Source: Ampullaceana balthica (lineage: Eukaryota; Mollusca; Gastropoda; Lymnaeidae). Taken from it: a stretch of DNA of 64,000 bases. The translations under genes and the position numbers were made by a program. The notes under the pieces were generated by a model. It worked only from the letters and a program-made list of their open reading frames with translations, was not told the origin of the DNA and did no database searches. The stretch covers positions 109,164 to 173,163 of the forward strand of contig CALYLW010001210.1 of NCBI GenBank assembly GCA_944989445.1, read 5' to 3'. Shown piece by piece: positions 12,601 to 22,935 of this stretch; the first letter of the stretch is position 1; each line of letters starts with the position of its first letter.

Positions 12601-14173
12601 GAATATTTCGCTGAGGTCAACGATGTCTCAAGATAGGCTCTGCGGTCTGGCAGTTCTTTCGATAGAAAAGGACATTGCTCCCGCTTCGGACTACAAAGAC
12701 CTCATCAATGAATTTTCTACAAATAAGGCGAGAAAAGTGGACTTTCTTCTATGAGAATGGTAAGGGACTCTGTATAACTGCAGCCGACATAAAAAAATAT
12801 CATTGAACTTGACAGTTGAAAACAAGCTGCATACCTGTCATTAATTAGCGTATGTAAATTATAAAGTGATTCGCTGATGTGATGGACCAAGATATATGAG
12901 AATGTCATCCTGCATGTCGAAGTACACTGCATGTAGTCATGTACACAATGCACTTGCAATTAGAAACATGCACTTGAAACATTGCCTTGTACAATAAATT
13001 TCATTTTAACGTTAAGTCGTTACGGTATTTGTCGAAAAGAAAACATTGTTCATAAAACGTGAACATAAATATATTTTAGTAAATAAAACAACCCCGTAAA
13101 AAAAGAGCCGGCAGATATTGCATTACTGAGTTTGCGCAAGAATCGATCTAATCAAGATATTATGACCTTTTGGGAATATTGGTAGTTCCGATCGTCACCA
13201 GTACTCTGAACCCGCGGGGTCATTGTTGCACCAGGCCTCGCGCGTACCTGATTAGAATATTTTAAAGAATCTGTATGTGTTTTGCCGATGTATTGATGTA
13301 TTTAGAGTGTAATGCAAGAAAATATGAATTCTATTTTAAAATTTAAGCAACTTTCGCATGGTTTAATTAATAATTTTATTAACAATAGTATAGCACAATA
13401 ATTTATATATGTATGCATTGGTATAACCATTGCTTTTTTTTTCACGTAACGCACCGGGAACGGCGTTCCCGCACCTTTTTTTCCACATAGTATTTTTTTT
13501 TCACTGCCTGGAATGCTTTTTCAGGTTGCGTTCCGGTACCTTTTTCATGCATTCCGGTACCTTTGTTAAAGAAAAAAAAGCACTGGGTATCTCTGACCAA
13601 AAATTGCTCTAATGTTAACAAGCAATTTCTTTAAAAGAATAACTAATGATCATAAATCATTAAACTTTGATTTTAGAATTAATGGTTTTAAAAAATTTCG
13701 TTTAACGCAATAGCCTGTTTACCTTCAAGATTCACTTTTTTATTTTAAATCATAATTAACTTATATCGTTTTATTTATAGAACAATAGTTGTTTAATTCC
13801 GTCTGTACGGACGGGCTTTTTCTAGTAAGATCAAGCTATTTGGTAGATCCCTTGCAGTTTGCGTGAACTGTGCGGGAAGTAACAACTGCAGCCGTGACGG
13901 GGAGTGCGTGAGCGGCTGTGTGGCTGGTTTCATGGGTTCCGACTGTTTGATTGGTGAGTAGAGCAGACGTTACGATTCAGTACACGGTGCTGGTGGGTCA
14001 GAGTGGCATGCCAATAGCAATAAATTTTTTTAAAATCATTATTATCCTGATTTCTAAATACTTTTCCAAATGTATTTTAAGCATTTTTTAGCTGTGGTTT
14101 TTGCTTTTGCTTTTAAGAATCAGCTAAATTAATTAATAATAAATTATGTATTGAAAAATAAATTAAACCAAAA

Positions 14174-14216
<43 letters not shown>

Positions 14217-17200
14217 CCTTTAAAATTTCGATTACATTCGACCGAATATCTTTAATAAAACGGAGATACAGTCAAACCTCTCATAACGATTTTAATTCGT
14301 TCCAGAGACTTACTCGTTAAGCAAAAAACTCGTTATACGAAACCATTTTTCCCATACAAATCAATTTAAAATACGATAATCCGATCCTTGCTAAAAAAGT
14401 AATTACATTTTTTTCAAAAAATGTTATAAACATTTATTCAAATAAAATTACCTATGAATTATTAAAGAGTTAAACAACTAGAATACAATTTATATTTGAA
14501 ACAAAAAACTTACACAAAAATATGAATTTATGACAAATAATTATTCTTTTTTTAACTAGAAAACTGTCCAAAGACATTTGTTTTTGCCGACGCTTCAAAA
14601 TTTGACGAAAATGTGTAGTAACCATTTCGTAGACATTCTTGACAATCCATTTAAAGCATCCATCTCCTAATTCTCCTTAATTGTTCTTGAGAATAGTACA
14701 GATCGTTGATGTTGGCTGATTGTAGTTGCGCGCTAGATTACCCACCTTGTTAATGCTTTTCAATGGTTTTCCGTTTCATTTCAACAGTAATTTTTTTCTC
14801 TTTCTTGTAATTGTCTTCTTGTGTTTTTTACGAAGACATTTTAGCACAGGTTATGCACACTTTGCACATTAAAAAATTACGAATAATTTCTGAACACAAA
14901 ATTTGTAAAAACGGTTGATCACACACGAAAACAATACGCTAACAGAACCGAGTGCTTAACACAGAATAATACATTGGGCGGAAGTGCCGGTGTCACGAAA
15001 TAAAGTCTCCCCCAAAATAAAGTCTCCCCCCGGAGAGTTTATTTTAAAACAAAGTCGCCCCCGGAGACTTTGTTTTAAAATGAAGTCTCCGGGTTAAAAT
15101 TAACCCTCCCCTTAATTATTGGAAATTATAAATAATTGTTTTATTAAACTTTATGACTTAAAACATAATTTGTATTTGTTCTACATTCATTTCTGTATGA
15201 TTATTGGAAATTGAGCAATCTTAAGCTTTGTCAGGGGCGTAGCAATTTGCGGGCTAAGTGGGTGTATGCCCGTATAGACATATTTAGAGTTGGTTAATTG
15301 CCCAGAGTTATTTAAAAGAATATCAGACAAATGAACTGAAATACAAAGATGATGAAGTAATACGAGAACGTGACACCGATATTTCGGAACAAGAATTCAC
15401 TCTTTACGTTTGTGGGTAGATCATGTGTTAAGGACCTAAACGAAATTACCGATTTCTATGTGTGCATTAAAATAATTAAAAACATTATTACTGTCTATTA
15501 TCGGTAGCGTTTACTAAAGTTACTGGAGAAAATTTAACAAATCAAATGTAGCCAAGGTTTTTAAATTTAGAAAATAAAGTAAAAAAACAGGTTACACGAT
15601 TTAACAATCAGTGTCTTAGCTAGGGTTGGTGATAGCCATTGCGTTAAATTCACAATATAACCCAGATCAAAGTGTTGTGAAGATCTGGGTTGAGATGAGG
15701 CGCTTAGTTAGCTTGAGATTCCCGTTTAGGTGTGCCGCTGAATTAGTTAGGCATAAGGTCAATGACCTTACGGAATGTTAGAATCCTGGAGACTTAAGGG
15801 GTAACACAGAGGTGGGCTTGTTTATTGATGAAATGCGACAGGAAAACATGAAGCGTCATTTGTTGAGCGGTTTAAGACTAGCTATATGTCTTAGTAGATA
15901 GATTGCTTCAAGGTGGGCACGTATTGGCCATTTAAGTTGTCTATCGAGTCATAGTTAGCTGAGGTATGAAGAAGTCTGCTTAGGAAACCTTCACGTTCTA
16001 AGCAACGGTGGTCAAACCGCGGTTCGCGAGCCGCATGCGGCTCTTCTGTGTTCACATTGCGGCTCGCGTGCAATTTATGAAAGATATATTAAAAGGATTA
16101 CTGAAAGATTTCCAAGTCAGGTTTTATGACTCATAATTCTTCAATGCAACTCTCAACAATTTTTATATATTTTAAAACGGCTCTCAATTACTAAGGGTCT
16201 GGTCACCTGTAGTTTAATAAGTTATTATAATGTAATAATCACGCAAAGGGAGGCATTAGGGAGTAATTTATATGAGTGTGTATGTGTGTATGTATTAATT
16301 TATGTATGTACGTATACATTTATGTATGTATGTATGTATGTATGTATGTATGTATGTATGTATGTATGTATGTATGTATGTATGCATGTATGTATGTATG
16401 TATGTATGTATGTATGTATGTATGTATGTATGTATGTATGTATGTATGTATGTATGTATGTATGTATGTATGTATGTATGTATGTATGTATGTATGTATG
16501 TATGTATGTATGTATGTATGTATGTATGTAGGTATGTTTGTAGCTATGTATGTACCTATGTATGTAGGTATGTATGAGGTATGTATGTATGTATGCATGT
16601 ATGCATGTATGCATGTATGCATGTATGCATGTATGCATGTATGTATGCATGTATGTATGCATGTATGTATGCATGTATGCATGTATGTATGTTATATATG
16701 TATGCATGTATGTTTAATATTTTGTTTAATAATTTTTTTTTATATTTGAAAGATAAATTTTGCAATACATGTACTAGTTTTTGTAATGAAAGTATTGATC
16801 ATTTTTTTAAAAAGAATCTTTTCTCACTATGCGATTTGCAATTGTAGCTTAATTGTTATCCTCGAAGTATTTTATACCTACTAAAATGAATATAATAACC
16901 TGTAGTTGTGATTCTCTTGTGTTAATACTCTTTTTTTATCTCCTAAAGCTTTCTAATATTTTAGAATATCTAGCAATATAAATAGTAAAATCAACGTACC
17001 ATTTAAAGACTTTGAAAAATGTGTTAACGGATAGATACAATTTTCTTAATTATTTTTTCTCTTATGGACACAACTCTAGATTGGGCTGTCCAGTCCATAA
17101 TGTCATAATTAGTTTAGACACTCTAGAAAGGGGTGGTATAAATTATAGGCAGAAAATTTAATGTTAGTCATGATTATTGGAGCCAACGTCTAAATTTTTT

Positions 17201-17521
17201 GTAACATGTGTAAAATGCTTTGAAGTTTTAATATATTCGTTGTATTTAAAACTGTTATGGCATTTAAAAATTCAAATTCATAAAGAAAAATAATACACGT
17301 GTACAGTAAAAGATAATTTCACAATCGTGATATGAGATAATCTATTCGTGCATGGTGATGTTATGAAAATAAGGTTCAATAATTGCTCTGTATTTCTGAA
17401 TGTTTACAAAATAATTTAATTTTAAAAATCTATGTCTGTGTGTGTACGCAAACTTTTGACTAAATAAAAGTAACTGAAACTGAAATCACATTTATTCCGT
17501 ACAAAGCATTTGTAATATCTA

Positions 17522-17620
<99 letters not shown>

Positions 17621-20600
17621 CTAAGCTCAATATGTCACCCCTCACGACTAAACTCATAGTCCTCCTCCGAGTCTTCCAGTGCCAAATAACGGGAACAAAC
17701 TTAATTTTAGATTTTGTTGTACCCCTTGTGATAGTGTCAGCTAGTGCAGTCAGCACCACCAGTACCCCCCCCTCCATTGACGCCTCGCCTCTGCGTCTCA
17801 AAATAACAATGCATAGCCCACATAGTTATTTAAAAAAAGACTTTATAATCAGGTCATACGTTAAACAGGTCAGTGTCGTAGCCCGATTTTTGTTCCCTCC
17901 GTGCGGTTACTTAATTGGGTCACTCCCACCCTTTCCCCCCGACTCTAGATATTAAGAAACCTTCTCATCGTCTGAACACCCGACGTTGTACAAACTTACT
18001 ATTTATAGTAACAACACAAACCCATGCCTATAAAGACATAATCCTTGCTTTATGAAACAAAACAACTGCCTTTTTACACCCCAAAACTGCCTGTGCGTCA
18101 ATTTGTACAGCGGGAAAAAATCAAGTAATTAAGTAATTTTTCAAATTTTATCACGCCCATGAGAAGTGTCAAATGGTATCGTCCGCTCCCCCCTTCTTAT
18201 CTCTCTATATCTACGCCACTACCATAAATAGTATTACAGTTAACATGTGTGAATATTATGTCACGCCCCTGAGAGGTGTCAAACGGTATGGTCCACAACC
18301 CCCTCTTATCTCTCTATTTCTACGCCACTACAATAAGTAGAATTACAGTAAACATCTGTGAGTATTATGTCACGCCCATGAGAGGTGTAAACGGTATGGT
18401 CCACACCCCCCTCTTATCTCTCTATTTCTACGCCACTACAATAAATAGTATTACACTAAACACGTGTGAATATTATGTCACGCCCCTGAGAGGTGTCAAA
18501 CGGTATGGTCCGCACCCCCCTCTTATCTCTCTATTTCTACGCCACTACAATAACTAGTATTACAGTAAACATGTGTGAATATTATGTCACGCCCCTGAGT
18601 GGTGTCAAATGGTATGGACCGCACCCCCCTCTTATCTCTCTATATCTACGCCACTACCATAATTAGTATTACATTAAACATGTGTGAATATTACAGCAAT
18701 ACACAAGTAAGTATTCTTTATTCATTTGATTTTTAATTCTCTCTTTGTTTTATATCGAAAGTATGATGGGGGCGAATTTATTTTGGGGGAGACAATATTT
18801 TACAGGGTAGGGGAGAAATTATCTTAATCGGGAGGAAAACATTTTCTCCCCCCGGAGGATTTGTTTTAAAACAGAGTCTCCGGGGGGAGACTCTGTATGG
18901 GGGAGGATTTATTTTGCAACACCGGCTCACAAAGGAATTTCCAGGAAAAAGGGACTTTCCCTTTCTGCGTCACTCGTTATGCGAATCTTTGCTCGTTACG
19001 GGATCAACTTTTTCACACAAAAAAATTGCTCGTAATGCGGAAAAAATCGTTAAGAGATGGGCTCGTTATGAAAGGCTTGACTGTATCTTCCATTTATTTA
19101 ACACAGGTTTTCTGCATTTTCATGTGGCTACCCAGCGTGCCAGGGAAATACTGTGTAACATTATTTACTAAAGGAATCACAATACTTTCATTTACCAACA
19201 CCCACCCCAGCCCCCACCCAAACAAAAACCACGCACCTCCCCGCGCGAAAAAAAAACAAGCCGTTAGCCTTTTTAAAACAGTGGATCTCAAGGGGTTCCT
19301 TATTTTTCAGCCTGCCAGCACTGTGCCGGAGACAGCTCATGTCACCAGTATTCAGGAAGGTGTCACCACGGATGCACTGAGGGCTTTAGTGGCGCCAAGT
19401 GTGATAGTGAGAATATTGCATGGAATTTGCGTCGTTAAGCCTAGTTAGTTGTTAGTGCATGGTGGAAATATATAGAACGATTTGGAAATGAAATAAAAGG
19501 AATAACAAATTAATTAGTTGACTTTGGAAATATATAGAACGATTTGGAAATGAAATAAAAGGAATAACAAATTAATTATTTGACTTTGGAAATATATAGA
19601 ACGATTTGGAAATGAAATAAAAGGAAAAACAAATTAATTAGTTGACTTTGGAAATATATAGAACGATTTGGAAATGAAATAAAAGGAATAACAAATTAAT
19701 TAGTTGACTTTGGAAATATATAGAACGATTTGGAAATGAAATAAAAGGAATAACAAATTAATTAGTTGACTTTGGAAATATATAGAACGATTTGGAAATG
19801 AAATAAAAGGAATAACAAATTAATTAGTTGACTTTGGAAATATATAGAACGATTTGGAAATGAAATAAAAGGAATAACAAATTAATTAGTTGACTTTGGA
19901 AATATATAGAACGATTTGGAAATGAAATAAAAGGAATAACAAATTAATTAGTTGACTTTGGAAATATATAGAACGATTTGGAAATGAAATAAAAGGAATA
20001 ACAAATTAATTAGTTGACTTTGGAAATATATAGAACGATTTGGAAATGAAATAAAAGGAATAACAAATTAATTAGTTGACTTTGGAAATATATAGAACGA
20101 TTTGGAAATGAAATAAAAGGAATAACAAATTAATTAGTTGACTTTGGAAATATATAGAACGATTTGGAAATGAAATAAAAGGAATAACAAATTAATTAGT
20201 TGACTTTGGAAATATATAGAACGATTTGGAAATGAAATAAAAGGAATAACAAATTAATTAGTTGACTTTGCAAATTCGACTGTTGAGAACGTTAGTGGTT
20301 GACTGCCGATATTCCTTGTTATTGACTGAATATACCCTTAGCAGTTGACTGTTGGCAATGTTAGTGGTTGACTGCCGATATTCCTTGTTATTGACTGAAT
20401 ATACCCTTAGCAGTTGACTGTTGGCAATGTTAGTATTTACCTATAGATAGTATTCGGCCTCTGAAGCGCCTAAGCGTAGTCTACTGATAGTCGACGTGTG
20501 TGACTGCTGACACTCTCAGATTTTGACTGCAAATTCTCTTAGTGTTTCATTGATGAAAATAAGCTAAAACTGTTAATTTTTAAATGCAGATATTCTGAGA

Positions 20601-22858
20601 GTTTGACTGCCGAGACTTTCAGTTTTGACTGCCCGATTCTTTTAGTTTTAATGAATTATGTGCACTGCCGAGTTTTTCCTCACGTGACCATTCAGATTTT
20701 ATTGAGGACGAAGACGGTTGGTTCTCCGGAACGGGTGGAGTGTACTTCCCTTTCGCTGCCGCTGGCGGGCTGTTTGTAGTGTTGTGTCTGTTCTGTCTCT
20801 TCTGCTACCCGTACATGACGCAGGTGCATAAAAAACGGAGAGGTACTTGTTTTTTTGTTTTTTTCTGTTTCTTGTTAATTTTTTTCCAAGTTTAGCTACA
20901 TCAGCGTGTCTCAAATAGTGGGACGCACCCCCCTGGGGGGTGGGCGCGAGGCTCCGTAAAGGGGGGGGGGCTCGTTTGACCGTTATGCAGAGGTGTACTT
21001 ATAATAATAAGTACTTATAATGTACTTATAATGCGTATTATATTTGAACATAATCAATACTTCAAAACTCACCATAGCATACACTTAGACTAAAAAGAAT
21101 AAAATAAATAGAAGTATTAGAAGTAAAAAAAAGTTTTTTTTTAAAACAACGTTTTTATAAGCGGACTAAAAAGAAGAAAATAATTTAAAAATTAAACGTT
21201 CAAGTACTTTGATTTAATATGACTAAAAACGTGGGGCGGGTGTTTGATATAGAAGTTAAATGGAGATCTATAAGTGAGAGAATGAGTGAACTGCATACAT
21301 GACGTCACGCAATTTTGGCCCGATTTTTTACCCCCCTCCTCACTCGTCACGCGTCGTCACAAAAAATTAGACCCCACCCCTCTAAAAATACGTCACAAAG
21401 CTTTGATCCCCCCCCCCTAAAAAAATTAAAAAATAAAAATGTAAAAAAACTTTTTTTGAGAAAATAACGTATTTTCTATTTGAAAATAAGTTTTTTTTCT
21501 AATCACTTTTATTGTCATTTAAGTATATACAATTTATTTAGTGAAGGTCTACATCTACATTGTAATATCGTAACCCGTGTGAAGCATTTAAAAAAAAATT
21601 TAACCGGCCTTCAGAAAACGAACTGTGTTAACATCCTTAGATTATATTTTATTTTAATACATACAAATTAAACATTGACTATTAATCATCAAGGTTACCA
21701 TCTTTGTTTAGAAAAAAAATATTTAAAAATAACATTTTTAAAATGTATTTTTAAAAATCCCTCAATTGACTGACGGGCATCCCGAAAGAAAGAGGTCGGC
21801 GAACAGGGGTAAATAACCTCATCTGGGGTCAAAAGGGAATTCTTGGGGGTAATGCAGACTCATTTGGGACATATAATATAACATCCACTACAATGCCTTA
21901 CCTTCTTCATAATCGCACCCAATAGCATAGAAAGGGTGACCCCAGCCTACCGTAAAGCTCGTTCCGTGGAGAGGGGTGGCACAGTCAAAATTTTCTGTCC
22001 ATCCCAGGCGTCCCCATACCTTATTAAATTCATTCACAATGGCACCTTAATTTTACACGTGATGTATTTATCCTAAAACAGAGAGCAAATCGAGCGCTGA
22101 AAAGAGGAGTCGCCAGCACACGGCCTCTTCGTTTCCGTCCTCGGGATCTTCTGTGGCCAAGAGCCCGAGTCGGTCTGAAGTCGACGAAGAAGTGCCGTCC
22201 CAGGTGCCGAGCGGCTCTGGGTCCTCAGAGGAAAGCTACGTGGAAAAGAAGCCCAGAAAGCTGACAGACAGGAGAAGGGCAATAACCGGGCGACGAAAAA
22301 GTTTGACTGCAAGTTTTAAGGCTTTATTAGGTAGGATGTGACAACGTAGATCATAGAAAGGTAGCGTGGTCTATGAGGGGAACGGTGATCTAGCGGCATG
22401 CTAGCCACGCAATCCCGACGTATGTCATGGCTGCAGAATCTTGTGAACGTTGCTTCACTTTCCCCCAATAAGCCTATGATCTGTAAAGAGAACATTACTT
22501 TTTACGTAGGCTGTGAACGCGTAAGTGATCAAATCAAGGTAACTGAAACACTGTGGAAAACTTTTTTTTTCTTTCACTTTTCCAAATGTAAGATTCTTAT
22601 TGGTGGTAAGACTTGGGGGAAATAGCTAAAAATTGACCAGTGTTCCCTTCTAGATCTTTACACATTACAAGATCTTCAACGGGTTGCAACAAACCGACAG
22701 ATTCGGAAAACACTAATATCCGTCCAATGAGCCCACTAGGCGCGAGAGAAAAATCAATGCATCTTCCATGTGACATTTTTTTTTAAATTCTTATGCTCGT
22801 TGTTGGGAGTAGATGATAAGAGTTGCATGACACCACAGTAATATAAATTAAATATAAA

Positions 22859-22935
<77 letters not shown>

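Larger units (their letters stand above)
14986..18926. mobile_element. Insertion with inverted ends inside the Tigger-like element
   Basis: Begins GCCGGTGTCACGAAATAAAG and ends with the inverted counterpart TTTATTTTGCAACACCGGC. Just inside both ends, phrases of the type AAAATAAAGTCTCCCCC / GGGGGAGACTCTG repeat in both orientations, making strong hairpins at 15000-15110 and 18800-18920. No transposase recognised; it carries a hAT MITE, microsatellites and a 109-bp satellite. No clear target duplication. Confidence 0.5.
14269..19083 (-). mobile_element. Tigger/pogo-like element, interrupted by another insertion
   Basis: Outer ends ACAGTCAAACCTCTCATAACG and the inverted CGTTATGAAAGGCTTGACTG, each flanked by TA (14267-14268 and 19084-19085), the target expected for Tc1/mariner/pogo elements. 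Between the left end and about 14850 lies a decayed, minus-strand Tigger-type coding segment. The interior from 14986 to 18926 is a second insertion. The whole occupies the intron between EGF modules 6 and 7. Confidence 0.7.

Noticed and set aside
16276..16765. Long open frames of MYVC and HTYI repeats on both strands
   Set aside because: Direct translation of the (ATGT)n microsatellite in all phases; no start context, domain or splice evidence.
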